Notes: generated by a model not told the origin, from the letters alone. Shown: positions 33,897 to 42,486, counted from the stretch's first letter. The stretch is DNA of 49,897 bases from Thermoanaerobaculia bacterium (GCA_017883235.1 JADGNY010000039.1:1-49897); one strand, 5' to 3'. A program made the numbers and translations.

Positions 33897-34531
33897 GGCG
33901 CCACCTCGATGCAGCGAAGAACGTAACGCTCATCGCGCTCTCTCAGGTATCGCAGTACCTCCGACGCGATGTGGACACGCTGAAGTTTGAGCGTACGCGT
34001 GCTTTGAATGTAGCCGGCCTGCGCGAGCATCTGAAAGACGGACGAGCGAAGACGTCTGACGGTTGATGGACTCCAGCGCGACATCGACACGTCACGGCTT
34101 CGGCACTCAGCAAGGTAGTTCTCCCACACGCGCTCCGAGAGAGCCGGAGTGAACGTCCGGTACTCCTCACGGACGACGGTGTCGAGGAAATCGCCGAGCA
34201 GCCGGCTGTGCTTCACAGCCGCAGCCAGGCACGCGTGTGTCGCAACGCCGCTTGATCCATCACGAACAAGTCGCCAGAGTTCCTCGTCTATCCCTTCGAG
34301 CCGCTGCCGGAGCAGACGCGCAAGCCGCACAGCCGTCGCAACGGAGCGCGCTTGCAGGACGTTGTCCCGCTCGATCGCAACCTTCCACTCCTGCGGACCC
34401 ACCTTCCGAAGGAGGAGGCCGGCGACGATTCTGCTCTCGGCAACCTTGAGCGAGCCAGCCGTGAGGTCGGCGCTGTACGGCTGAGTGATCTGCTCTCGTG
34501 ACGGAGAACGAGCTGGCGCTGAAGATCGCAT
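33893..34531 (-). CDS. brxA: BREX protein BrxA (DUF1819)
   Basis: This 212-aa protein belongs to the DUF1819 family. Its N-terminal segment YSADLTAGSLKVAESRIVAG and the helical core LLGDFLDTVVREEYRTFTP are typical. The C-terminal part SPSTVRRLRSSVFQMLAQAG resembles a winged-helix DNA-binding turn. Start ATG 34531 is chosen over a longer frame to 34570, since it gives the normal length. It is the first core BREX gene and its stop overlaps the TTG start of brxB. It lies 134 bases downstream of the nuclease-like gene. Confidence 0.9.
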   Translation of the reverse strand: MRSSAPARSPSREQITQPYSADLTAGSLKVAESRIVAGLLLRKVGPQEWKVAIERDNVLQARSVATAVRLARLLRQRLEGIDEELWRLVRDGSSGVATHACLAAAVKHSRLLGDFLDTVVREEYRTFTPALSERVWENYLAECRSRDVSMSRWSPSTVRRLRSSVFQMLAQAGYIQSTRTLKLQRVHIASEVLRYLRERDERYVLRCIEVAP

Positions 34532-34665
34532 ATCCCAGGGCGAGTCTATCGCCACGGGTGCCCAGAACATCCATTCCTGTCGTTTGCCACGGCGCGGGCG
34601 ATTCTGGCTGTCGACGCTGAACCCTCGGGACAGAACAGGTGGGCTGTCTCATGCCGCAAATCACA

Positions 34666-35214
34666 TCAGACGTTACGCTCGAGAAGTTTTGTGACGAAGG
34701 TAACGAGGTCGTTCTCGTAGCCGCGACCAGCAAACTTGCGCAGCCCGGTGGCGACCTCCATCGGCCCCACAAACACCCAACCTCTCTCCGAAAAGAGTGC
34801 ACGAAGCCTGGGCTCGTCGTTCGAATGCACGTTCCCGGCAACGAGAACAAGCCTAACCTCCGGGTCAGGACCCTGAAGGAGTCCCTCGCGGCGTAGCTGC
34901 GCAACAAGACAGGAGAGCACCATGACGCGTAGCTTCGAGCGATTGAAAAGCTTGAAGACGTCTTTCTTTACGTCTTCCTTCCCATGGAAGGCGGCGTGCC
35001 GGACACCCGAAGAATCAAGGTAGCTCTTGCACTCGATGACCAGAAGGACATTCGTCGCAGGTTTGTAGGCGATGACGTCCAGTTGAGGTCGCGGAATCGA
35101 ATGTTTCCCCACCGCAACTTTCTGCTCCTTCGTCAGTTCGACCGCGTAACCGATGCGTGTCCAATAACCTTGTACTTCAAAGAGGCGCGCAGCAATCTGT
35201 TCGAATGCATCCAT
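34666..35214 (-). CDS. PD-(D/E)XK nuclease-like protein upstream of brxA
   Basis: This 182-aa protein has the restriction-endonuclease-like core RPQLDVIAY (D46) and then LLVIECKSY (E61, C, K63), which is the D...ExK signature with the usual spacing of a beta hairpin. The rest has IEVQ-type strands and VRLVLVAGNV. The N-terminal helix (DAFEQIAARLFEVQGYWTR) is usual in such folds. It is on the same strand as the BREX operon, 134 bases before brxA, and looks like its first gene. It may be a nuclease effector or a nuclease-derived DNA-binding protein added to BREX. I do not recognise it as a standard BREX subunit. Confidence 0.7.
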   Translation of the reverse strand: MDAFEQIAARLFEVQGYWTRIGYAVELTKEQKVAVGKHSIPRPQLDVIAYKPATNVLLVIECKSYLDSSGVRHAAFHGKEDVKKDVFKLFNRSKLRVMVLSCLVAQLRREGLLQGPDPEVRLVLVAGNVHSNDEPRLRALFSERGWVFVGPMEVATGLRKFAGRGYENDLVTFVTKLLERNV

Positions 35215-35367
35215 GCCGGCATAATTCCCTAGAAGTCGGTTCGGAGCAATGTAAGCAGCCCGTTCTGCCTACCGTACGTTTTAGCGGCAAATACGTTTGA
35301 CGACTGGCTGAAGCGACCGGCGTTTGTAGGTCTCTTGCCCTCGATTCGCTCTGTACCCTGAACACGT
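35215..35367 (-). promoter_or_regulatory. Upstream region of the nuclease-BREX operon
   Basis: These 153 bases lie between the end of the replication-relaxation-like gene and the nuclease-like start. They probably hold the BREX promoter. A weak candidate on the minus strand is TTGCTC (35249-35244) and AATTAT (35226-35221) with a 17-base spacer. That would place the transcript start at the ATG (leaderless), and the match to consensus is poor. Confidence 0.3.
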
Positions 35368-36198
35368 CTACCGGATGAAGCTGAAGGTCGTCGCTAGCTC
35401 CGCTAGGCCAGGACGACCGGGCGCCTGCGGAAGCAACTCGACAATCACCGGCAGCGGTAACGGTTCTGCTCGGGTCCGCAACGCGTCGCGCCGGCGCAGG
35501 TTGTTCGTGAGCACCACGATCGCGCACGCAACGCCCCCCGCCCAAGACGAAAGCACATCGCAGAGCTTTTCGAGCTTCGGGAGAAAGATAGAGGCGAGAT
35601 TCTCTGAACCGCGGTCGATCTCGACGCCGAGAAGGAGTGCCGGTTGCTCAGGCGGCGAGACAAACGACGCCAGGACGTCGGGGATCGCTGCTGGCCGCGG
35701 CGTGAAGCGGCGCTGCAGCGCCCAAGCCGGCAGCAAGAGATCAGGTTTCCGCGCAGCTTGTCCCAGGATGACGAGCGTGTCGATGATCCAGAGCTGGTGT
35801 TCGATGTGGCCTTCCGCAATCGAATTGCGGAGCACGAAAAGCTCGTCGGCAGTGACCCCGTGTTGTAGGAGGTAAGAACGGCCGCGAGTCGTAAGCCTCA
35901 ACCTGTTGATCCCGATACCGCGCCATCGAGTCGTCGCGATAAGCTCGTGTTTCGTCGCGCGCTGAACAAACCGCGACACGACGACTTCGCTCACATCGCC
36001 GAAGACCTGCTCGTGCAGTTGGTACTGCGCCAGCTCGCCTGCATTCCCTATGAACCGGAGCGCCGCAAGATCACGGGGACTGAGAGCGCCGTTACGCGGA
36101 TCAGGGCCGCGGCGGGTGCGCTGCGCTTCTCGACTTGCTGAGTCTGGAGCGGCTTCCGAGTGGTTAGCCGCCGACGTTCCGCTCACCTGACCAGCCAT
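35368..36198 (-). CDS. Replication-relaxation-like winged-helix protein
   Basis: This 276-aa protein has an N-terminal low-complexity region, then a winged-helix segment: LSPRDLAALRFIGNAGEL, then HELIATTRWRGIGINRLRLT and TRGRSYLLQHGV. After this comes IEHQLWIIDTLVIL and a LLLGVEIDRGSE strand. This order is like the replication-relaxation (plasmid MobC-type regulator) family of plasmids and integrative elements, where it is thought to aid replication or relaxation. The last part, ELLPQAPGRPGLAEL, is not diagnostic. It is the last gene of the minus-strand transfer cluster and lies 219 bases beyond the small protein gene upstream. The family call is moderate. Confidence 0.55.
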   Translation of the reverse strand: MAGQVSGTSAANHSEAAPDSASREAQRTRRGPDPRNGALSPRDLAALRFIGNAGELAQYQLHEQVFGDVSEVVVSRFVQRATKHELIATTRWRGIGINRLRLTTRGRSYLLQHGVTADELFVLRNSIAEGHIEHQLWIIDTLVILGQAARKPDLLLPAWALQRRFTPRPAAIPDVLASFVSPPEQPALLLGVEIDRGSENLASIFLPKLEKLCDVLSSWAGGVACAIVVLTNNLRRRDALRTRAEPLPLPVIVELLPQAPGRPGLAELATTFSFIR

Positions 36199-36417
36199 GT
36201 CAGTCGTGAAACACCACGCCAGTTCGTTTCACGACGCTTGCTCGTTCTGAAAGCAGACTGCAGCACGGTCCCGCGGGTTTGGCGGGCGCGGTTCCGTTTC
36301 CTCGTGCCGGGCCGCTCGGCGAGGAGCGAAGAGCGGGGCGGCAACGAACGTTCGCGCGCCGGGCATCCCCGACGGGACCGTGTGCAGCTCGAGCGTTGGA
36401 GGTATGCGAGCATTTCG

Positions 36418-36723
36418 TTACTTCGTTGCGAGCAAAGGCAGCTGTGTGTGAGATGCGACTACGTCGTTGATGATGGGATCGATTCGCTCGATGAAGGCGC
36501 TCATCTGACTCAGATCAAGCGTTGCTTCGATCAAGAAGTGCGGAAACGGAACGAGCGGCCCGCCGTGATATGCACCGAGTTCTTTGTGGAAGTGGATGTT
36601 GAGGAAGGCGCCGAACTCCTCCTTGGCGACCTTTTCAACGTCGGCCCACGCCGAAGGTGAGATATCGAGCAGCTGTCCGTCTTCTGTTTCTGCAGAGATG
36701 GTGCGGTTAATGGTTGTGTTCAT
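36418..36723 (-). CDS. Small hypothetical protein, 101 aa
   Basis: This short protein runs from ATG 36723: an N-terminal strand region (ISAETEDGQLLDISPSAW), a mid part FGAFLNIHFHKELGAYHGG, and a C-terminal helix LSQMSAFIERIDPIINDVV. No cysteines, signal or membrane segment is present. The longer frame to 37206 is antisense or overlapping and does not look coding. It lies in the transfer cluster, separated by about 200 bases on both sides. I do not recognise the family. Confidence 0.6.
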   Translation of the reverse strand: MNTTINRTISAETEDGQLLDISPSAWADVEKVAKEEFGAFLNIHFHKELGAYHGGPLVPFPHFLIEATLDLSQMSAFIERIDPIINDVVASHTQLPLLATK

Positions 36724-36926
36724 GTGAGTGGATGGTGTTGATGAGTGATGCACAGCAGCTTGCCTCGGGTGCAACGGTAAGAAATGCGTCAGCCTCCTTT
36801 CGCTCAAGACGATGTTTGGGTTGAAGGACGCGCGGGCTGCTTGCCGGTGCGTCGGAGAAGTTCCGAAGGTGTCGGCCGATCGGATCGTCGAACCTTCAGA
36901 AGCGTGATGTAAACGAATCGCGAGCA

Positions 36927-37226
36927 TCAAAGCACCCTGATCGCTGCCGTGCAGCGGTCGCACGGGAACGCCTTCGTGACCTGCTTGCAGGTCGTGCAGT
37001 AGAGCCGCGATCCGAACTCGGCCATCCCACAGCGCCGGCAGAGCGCCAGGATGTCCAGCGGGTTCCTGAAGCCGCAGTGCGGACAGTCGATGAATCCCTT
37101 CCGGAGCTCTGACAGATTGAAGAGGGACTCCACCGCGCGCCGTAGCCATTTCGCTGCGTAGATCGGCAACGCGAGCACGTAGAGGAGCGCGAGCGTGACA
37201 TTCCACGCGATGGCCAGTTTCTTCAT
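36927..37226 (-). CDS. Small membrane-anchored protein with four CxxC zinc-ribbon motifs
   Basis: This 99-aa protein has one N-terminal membrane helix (LAIAWNVTLALLYVLALPI, about 4-22), followed by a basic stretch. It then has four cysteine pairs: CPHC, CRRC, CTTC and CDRC. These would form two zinc ribbons in the cytoplasm or periplasm. Its ATG overlaps the stop of the upstream ATPase (37223-37226), so the pair are co-translated. A role in binding the ATPase or DNA at the membrane is plausible but not shown. Confidence 0.65.
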   Translation of the reverse strand: MKKLAIAWNVTLALLYVLALPIYAAKWLRRAVESLFNLSELRKGFIDCPHCGFRNPLDILALCRRCGMAEFGSRLYCTTCKQVTKAFPCDRCTAAIRVL

Positions 37227-38896
37227 TCCCCCTCCGCGGTCGTGAAGTAGCGCTTCAGGTCGGCGAGGTTCGTTATCGACGGCTTGCGAGAAGCGCTCTT
37301 CTTTTCAGAAGGCGTTGCTTCGCCTTGCTCCACTACCAGCGCTTCCCACTCCGCGATGAGCTTCATCGCGGTCCCGGTCGGGAGCATCGACTTCGCGGCG
37401 ATCTGCCGGTTGAAGACATCGAGGAGCTCGTCCTCCGACACGCCGAGCGCGGCGCCGGGTTTCGGAACATCCGGCGCGCGTAGCGGCAACGCCGGATTTC
37501 CTTTGACGAGAAGGAGGTAGCGCTGCCGCGCGAGTCCTGCCATCTCCCGGAGGTATGCGTCCCTCTTTGCGCTCTCGGTGCGGCGGTCATCCGGTACGCC
37601 CACGACATGCGGCCAGAAGATCTGCGCGTCCTCGCGCGCCCGGAACCCCGCAATCCAGGTGGTATTCAGAAGCACCGTCCGCGCGACGTTCGCCGGCACC
37701 GCGTTCGAGAAATCCTGCGCCGTGAGGACGATGCCCATGTTCACGCTCCTCAAGGTGCGCAAGCCGGTTAGAAGCGTCTCCACATGGTCAGCATTCGCGT
37801 CCTCCAGGAACCGGACCGCTTCTTCGAGCACGAAGGATTTCGGGCGGCGCGGGTCGCGTCGTGGCGCGGCGCAGAGAACGTCCGTTGCCCGCCAGGCGGC
37901 GCGCTCGTAACCGAGGGCCTGCGGCAAGGTCGTCGTGCACGCCGTGTTCACGAGCGTGATCGGCGCTTCCTTCATGAGGCCGAGCTTGTCCATCGCCTCG
38001 GGGGGAATGTAGGAGGCGCGGAGTTCCGGGAAGCTGGTGCCGTACTGAACGCGGCGCAAAAAGCCGTCGCGGGTCTGCCGCGGCACCGTGAGATCGAAGT
38101 TCTCGAAGTAGTAGCGGACCTCGGGCTCGGCCACCCTCGTGAGGACGCCCTTGCGGAAGCCCGCGTCGTGCATGAACCGGACGGCGAAGCGGTAGCTCAA
38201 CGGGTACCGCAACTCGATCAAGAGCCAATCGAACATATAGAGGAGCTGCCGCATGGCGTCGGTGTAGGTCTGGGGGCTCGTGCGAGTGGTCACGTCAGCG
38301 CGCAGGTGCGCGAGGTACGCGTTCGAGATCTCCGTAAAGTGGTTGTCGAACGGCGTGAGCGGCGTGACCCGGTCGTGCGACCAGTCGATGACGCGCACGG
38401 ACCGTTCGAGGAGCTCGCGGCCGGCATCGTTCGCGTCGAGCCACAGGGCCGCCACGTACTTGCGGAACAAGTCGAACGTCTCAAACTTGGGATCGATAAG
38501 CTCCAGCTCGACGCCAACGTCAGCATGCCGGTGGGTGTCGAGGCGGAGGTCATCGATGACCTTACGAAGCGGCTCTAAGAGCAGCGCGATGAGGAGCCGC
38601 GATTTGCCGGCGCCGGTGGCGCCTAAGATCAAGGCGCTCATGAGGCCAAGCTCCCGACGCACGCTGACCTTGTCGCCCGAGGGCAGCGTACCGAACGTCA
38701 TGGGCTGCGGGCCGTCCATCCGTCGCGCTGCCGCGGTGTAGGCGGCAGCGGGTGTCGCCGACTCACCAACCATTCCGGCACGTTCGTTCCGCAGGGCTCG
38801 CGAGTAGGCAGTGTCCTTCCCGATCTTGAGCGCGAGATCGGTCCGGCCAACCGCAACCGCGGCGGAGGAGAACAAGGACTTGAGGATGCCGGCCAT
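37223..38896 (-). CDS. Second TraG/HerA-like P-loop ATPase (transfer ATPase)
   Basis: This 557-aa protein has Walker A GATGAGKS (92-99), ELELIDPKFETFDLF as the second strand, and Walker B FVLEEAVRFLED near residue 355. A sensor-like NMGIVLTAQDFSNAVP and the strand TTWIAGFRAREDAQIF complete the TraG/VirD4/HerA plan. The N-terminus has no obvious membrane helix. It differs from the 395-aa ATPase at 45-1232 by a long insert of about 150 residues between Walker A and B. Its start follows the small three-helix membrane protein by 3 bases, and its stop overlaps the zinc protein. It probably powers DNA or protein transfer. Confidence 0.72.
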   Translation of the reverse strand: MAGILKSLFSSAAVAVGRTDLALKIGKDTAYSRALRNERAGMVGESATPAAAYTAAARRMDGPQPMTFGTLPSGDKVSVRRELGLMSALILGATGAGKSRLLIALLLEPLRKVIDDLRLDTHRHADVGVELELIDPKFETFDLFRKYVAALWLDANDAGRELLERSVRVIDWSHDRVTPLTPFDNHFTEISNAYLAHLRADVTTRTSPQTYTDAMRQLLYMFDWLLIELRYPLSYRFAVRFMHDAGFRKGVLTRVAEPEVRYYFENFDLTVPRQTRDGFLRRVQYGTSFPELRASYIPPEAMDKLGLMKEAPITLVNTACTTTLPQALGYERAAWRATDVLCAAPRRDPRRPKSFVLEEAVRFLEDANADHVETLLTGLRTLRSVNMGIVLTAQDFSNAVPANVARTVLLNTTWIAGFRAREDAQIFWPHVVGVPDDRRTESAKRDAYLREMAGLARQRYLLLVKGNPALPLRAPDVPKPGAALGVSEDELLDVFNRQIAAKSMLPTGTAMKLIAEWEALVVEQGEATPSEKKSASRKPSITNLADLKRYFTTAEGE

Positions 38897-38899
38897 GAC

Positions 38900-39322
38900 T
38901 CACGATTCCTCTTCGTCGTCGAAGAGCGAGGGCGCGCTCTCGCCGTGCCGGTCACGCTCGACCGGCCGCTTGCCGGAGGAGCGCACCTGCCTCCACTCGC
39001 TCTCCCGGTCCTTCGGGCTCGTCGTGAGCCGTTTTCGGACGAGCAAGATCAGGTAGGCGATGGGCGCGAGAAGGGCCAGCGCGCCCACCACCTGAAGTAG
39101 CCCGCCGCCCGCCATCGAGCCTCCCGGCGTAACAAGGTGCGGCGAATCGTGCGCAAGGGCACGCACAAGATCGACGAACACGTACGGCGCGAACGCGACG
39201 AGCAAGAGAGCGCCGCTCATCCGCCGGAGCCTGCCCCCGACCTCCATCTTGCCAAGCGGCAAGGACACCATGAAGAGGACGCAGGCTCCGGCGATCGCGT
39301 AACAAATGAGAAGGTTCAGCAT
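38900..39322 (-). CDS. Small membrane protein with three predicted helices
   Basis: This 140-aa protein has hydrophobic segments LLICYAIAGACVLFMVSLPL, GALLLVAFAPYVFVDLV and VGALALLAPIAYLILLV, followed by a charged C-terminal tail ending in EEES. The tail is rich in Arg/Lys and Asp/Glu. The ATG at 39322 lies 7 bases after the stop of the 333-aa gene. It resembles no family that I know. Position suggests an inner-membrane part of the transfer apparatus. Confidence 0.65.
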   Translation of the reverse strand: MLNLLICYAIAGACVLFMVSLPLGKMEVGGRLRRMSGALLLVAFAPYVFVDLVRALAHDSPHLVTPGGSMAGGGLLQVVGALALLAPIAYLILLVRKRLTTSPKDRESEWRQVRSSGKRPVERDRHGESAPSLFDDEEES

Positions 39323-39329
39323 CGGAGTG

Positions 39330-40331
39330 TCAGTCCGTCGTGAAGACCGGCTGCGTGCGCGAAACGCTGTGGCGCTCCGCCCGCTGCAAGGCTTCTTGTG
39401 TTTCCCGCTCCGCCCGCTCCCGTCGCGCGACGTCTGCTGCCTCGTAGGCATTGGGATCGACCACGGCCGCGGCACGGACGGCGGGCTTGCCGTCCAAAGC
39501 GCGCATCCGTGCGATATGGAATCGGATACCGTCCGGCCCGATCTCCGCGACCGAGAAATCATGGCCGCGCGTGATCGGGTCGGTTGGGTGCTCGACGACA
39601 TCCCGCGCGAGAACCGATGGATCAGTCCAGCCGTCCGGGCTCTCGCGCATGAGGAGTGTCATGGTCGTCTGGCCGTCGGTCGTGACTTCGAAGGGATCGC
39701 TCTCGGGGCGGATTTTGGCGACGATCTTCGTGAGGTTCGCGTTCATGTGGTCCGCGAACCACTGCCGATATGTCGGCTCGATGGCGAGGTGTTCGGGCCG
39801 TCCCTCGGCGCCGAAGACGCGAGCGGCGCCGGAGCGGGCCGTCACCTGCGCAAGCCGGCGGAAGAATCGCGCGCCAACCTTCTGGTGCTCCTCGTCGCCC
39901 TGCTGCAAGACGGCGCGAAGGCCGAGGAGTTCCTCGTTCGGCAGGCGGATGAGGAAATAGATGAGGACTGGCCTCTCGGCGAGGACTGCGGTTTCGAGCG
40001 CAGTCGCGATCGCCTCCGGGTTGTCGACGCTCAAGATGAGCGGCAGGCGCTTGAACTCGCGCGAGGGCAGGATCTCCTCGACGCGCGCCTCGACGCCGCG
40101 GGCGGGAACCCCGCGGCTCGTCGCCTGACGGACGAGCGACGCCGCACGGTCCGGCACTGGGTCAACGTAGATCGGCGAGAGCGTGAAGCGGTTCGAGGCG
40201 CGGTTGAACTCTGCGAATGCGGGCTGCATGAGGCGCGCGCCGCGATTCGCGCCGGCGGTGAGTACTTCGACGCGCGCCCTCTGGGGCTGCGTTTCGTTTG
40301 AAGGGGTGCGGACAGGTGCGTTCGTTGGCAT
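39330..40331 (-). CDS. Hypothetical 333-aa protein of the transfer cluster
   Basis: This soluble protein starts at ATG 40331, preceded by AGGAGA about 7 bases upstream. Features are a Pro/Thr-rich N-terminus, then FTLSPIYVDPVPDRAASLV, VLIYFLIRLPNEELLGLRAV and FRRLAQVTARSGAARVFG. An ESPDGWTDPSVLARDVV segment follows, and the C-terminus is helical and charged (ARRERAERETQEALQRAERH). No Walker, signal or membrane motif is present. I do not recognise it. It lies 10 bases after the 285-aa membrane gene. Confidence 0.65.
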   Translation of the reverse strand: MPTNAPVRTPSNETQPQRARVEVLTAGANRGARLMQPAFAEFNRASNRFTLSPIYVDPVPDRAASLVRQATSRGVPARGVEARVEEILPSREFKRLPLILSVDNPEAIATALETAVLAERPVLIYFLIRLPNEELLGLRAVLQQGDEEHQKVGARFFRRLAQVTARSGAARVFGAEGRPEHLAIEPTYRQWFADHMNANLTKIVAKIRPESDPFEVTTDGQTTMTLLMRESPDGWTDPSVLARDVVEHPTDPITRGHDFSVAEIGPDGIRFHIARMRALDGKPAVRAAAVVDPNAYEAADVARRERAERETQEALQRAERHSVSRTQPVFTTD

Positions 40332-40341
40332 GGTTCGTCTC

Positions 40342-41199
40342 CTAGTGGCGGTCAGTTTGGTTGGTGGATTGAGAGGAAAAACGAGGTACGAGTGCAAGCG
40401 CGGTTGAAGGCTCATCGGGCGACTCCTCAAGGCCGAGTTCCGCGCGTGCTGCGCGGTATGCGACGTCGTAGATCGCGCGACGCCTTGCTGCCTCTTGCTG
40501 CCATCCGTCGCGGCGTTTGGCGAGACGCGTCACGAAGTGGGTCGCACCCGTCCGCGACGACGACGCTCGCTTGGTGCGGCGCCTGAGCTGACGTACGCGC
40601 CGCATGAGCGGCAACGCGGGCGCGAGGAGCCGCAGGATGTGCTCGGCCATGAGCGCCGGCCCAATGGTCACTGCGGTCATGATGACCGCGGTCGCGAAGC
40701 CAACCGCCTTCGAGCCTCCTTCGGCGGCGTTGTCGTCGACCCGGATGACCGAGAGTGCGGCGATCAAGACCCCGAGCGCCGCAATTGCCCCTATCGAGAG
40801 GAGGCGATTCGCGGTACGGGAGGCAAGCCACGCCGTGAAGAAGACGCAGACCGCGAGAGCCGAGCCGAAGATGATCCGCTCGGGATTTGCGAGCCCGATC
40901 GTCTTCATCAAAAAGACCGCGCCAGCCGCTTCGAGAAAGAGAAGAACGACGAGAAAGACGAGGAGGAGGTGCGCCGAGGGATGGTGCGCCAGCTCGTCCT
41001 CATCGCGTCGCATGTCCTCCGTGAGTTCCGCAATGGTCGGGTCTTGGAGATGGCTTCCGACGCTTGCGTGCTCAAGGTTCGCGACCGGATCAAACGACGG
41101 CTCTGGGCCCTGGCTCGCGACGACGTAGGAATCGGGTTGGTAGATGCCGCGCTCTGCATCTTCGCGAGCGCGGGCGATGACTGCTCTTCGAACGATCAT
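40342..41199 (-). CDS. Polytopic membrane protein, 285 aa, of the transfer cluster
   Basis: An N-terminal charged region of about 75 residues is followed by four hydrophobic segments: LLLVFLVVLLFLEAAGAVFL, IIFGSALAVCVFFTAWLA, IGAIAALGVLIAALSVI and AVIMTAVTIGPALMAEHIL. A very basic C-terminal domain then reads RVRQLRRRTKRASS. A good ribosome site (AAGGAG) lies before ATG 41199. Its start overlaps the stop of the lipoprotein gene by 4 bases. The layout would suit an inner-membrane assembly protein. Confidence 0.65.
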   Translation of the reverse strand: MIVRRAVIARAREDAERGIYQPDSYVVASQGPEPSFDPVANLEHASVGSHLQDPTIAELTEDMRRDEDELAHHPSAHLLLVFLVVLLFLEAAGAVFLMKTIGLANPERIIFGSALAVCVFFTAWLASRTANRLLSIGAIAALGVLIAALSVIRVDDNAAEGGSKAVGFATAVIMTAVTIGPALMAEHILRLLAPALPLMRRVRQLRRRTKRASSSRTGATHFVTRLAKRRDGWQQEAARRRAIYDVAYRAARAELGLEESPDEPSTALALVPRFSSQSTNQTDRH

Positions 41200-42017
41200 T
41201 GGTTGTTCTCCTTTTGGTTCTGTGGGACTTCATTTGAGATGGTGGGGGCGCCGTCCGTGACTTGGACATCGCGCGAACCGGCGGCCGTGAGCGCCGCCGC
41301 CCAGAGCGCGCGTACATCAATGGCTCGCGCTACGGTCATGGGGCAACGGCCGCCGTCCACGGGCGCAAGGTCGAGGAAGCACATCCGGACGTGGATGCCG
41401 GTGAGCGACGAGGGTCCCAACACGCGCTTGCGCTGGAGCGACTGCACGAACGCCGATGCACGAGGCAACTTCGCGCACTCGAAGTTCGCAAAGTCCGAGA
41501 CCTCGAGGCCATCGCTCAAGACCACGATCCAGCGTTCGGCCCCCTGCGGCGCGGTTGCCAAAGACACGCGGGTCACGGTCTCGGCGATCGGCGAGCGAGC
41601 CGCGTGGCAGCCGAGGCTCGGACGGGCCGCCAAGAGCGCATCGCGCAAACTCTTCGCGATCCAGCGCGATTCCGCATCGTTAACGGCGCGGCGTCCGGAT
41701 CGCTGCGGCTTCACGCTCGTCGCCGTCCACGCGATCCGCGTTCTCTCGACGGTAGAACCCTGCATCCAGAGACGGACGATGCTTCCCGGCCGTGACGATG
41801 CGACCGTAAGTGCGGGCCTCAACACGAGCGCAAGCGTCGATACCGAGCACGTCGAACCTCGGCTGCCATCGCAGACCACTTCGTCCACGAGCGGCGTTGG
41901 CGCCGGCGAATCGATGAGACCCATGTCAACTACGGTTCGCTTGCTCCAGTCGCAGCTCGCGGAGAGTCCTGCCAGAAGGGTGACAAGGAGAATGGCGACG
42001 AGACGGCGCGGCGTCAT
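41196..42017 (-). CDS. Probable lipoprotein with VWA-like core
   Basis: This 273-aa protein has an N-terminal signal MTPRRLVAILLVTLLAGL followed by SASC, an acceptable lipobox ending in Cys22. The middle contains RWIVVLSDGLEVSDFAN, the type of strand and SDG turn found in von Willebrand A domains, but a full MIDAS (DxSxS) is not evident. Several cysteines suggest an exported fold. A strong GGAGG ribosome site precedes ATG 42017. It overlaps neighbours at both ends by 4 bases (42014-42017 and 41196-41199). It could be an outer-membrane or surface part of the transfer machinery. Confidence 0.65.
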   Translation of the reverse strand: MTPRRLVAILLVTLLAGLSASCDWSKRTVVDMGLIDSPAPTPLVDEVVCDGSRGSTCSVSTLALVLRPALTVASSRPGSIVRLWMQGSTVERTRIAWTATSVKPQRSGRRAVNDAESRWIAKSLRDALLAARPSLGCHAARSPIAETVTRVSLATAPQGAERWIVVLSDGLEVSDFANFECAKLPRASAFVQSLQRKRVLGPSSLTGIHVRMCFLDLAPVDGGRCPMTVARAIDVRALWAAALTAAGSRDVQVTDGAPTISNEVPQNQKENNQ

Positions 42018-42229
42018 GCATCACCTCCCTTCCCCTCAGGCACGTTGCGAGTCCGGCGCTTCTTGCGCACGGGCTGCGGGGCCTGTGTGAGTAGGACTGC
42101 GACCAATCTCACGGTGATCGACCGAGCGCCGATGATCTGGGTGATGCAGTTCAGGCGGAGGGTATTGATCTCGGCACCGCTGTCGTCGCCGGCTTGCGGG
42201 TCGAGATTTACATCACGGTTGTCGTTCAT
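42014..42229 (-). CDS. Small hypothetical protein, 71 aa, first gene of the transfer cluster
   Basis: This short protein has an acidic N-terminus (DVNLDPQAGDDSGAEI) and a central hydrophobic/basic part (CITQIIGARSITVRLVAVLL). Its C-terminus is basic (RKKRRTRNV). An AGGAG ribosome site lies before ATG 42229. Its stop overlaps the lipoprotein start as ATGA, which supports translation. It is the promoter-proximal gene of the cluster, so it may be a regulator. Confidence 0.5.
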   Translation of the reverse strand: MNDNRDVNLDPQAGDDSGAEINTLRLNCITQIIGARSITVRLVAVLLTQAPQPVRKKRRTRNVPEGKGGDA

Positions 42230-42456
42230 TCCTTGCTCCTATCGTTCAATCGCTGCTTGCTGCCAGCGACCACCGACAAGTGCGCGCCGCGAACCACTTC
42301 CGGGCCAACTGCTAAACGGTTCGAAACGACCTTCGAAAAAGTTATTCGAGCGACTCAGCAGCCGTTAGCAGCACGCTCAGGCGCGCTGCACGCGATGGCG
42401 ACCAGAATGGCGGACTCGTGAGACGGCACTCATCGCTGCCATCCGGGGCCGCAGGC

Positions 42457-42486
42457 TTGATTTCCGGTTTGAACGCATCGTATGAT
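42457..42486 (+). promoter_or_regulatory. Sigma-70-type promoter for the XRE/ImmA operon
   Basis: TTGATT (42457-42462) and TATGAT (42481-42486) are separated by 18 bases. They match the TTGACA and TATAAT consensus at 4 of 6 and 5 of 6 positions. The transcript would start near 42493, about 38 bases before the GTG start. Confidence 0.6.

Noticed and set aside
36724-37206. Long upstream part of the 262-codon frame containing the 101-aa gene
   Set aside because: It overlaps the zinc-ribbon membrane gene in another frame and has biased Arg/Ala composition. Only the part from ATG 36723 looks coding.
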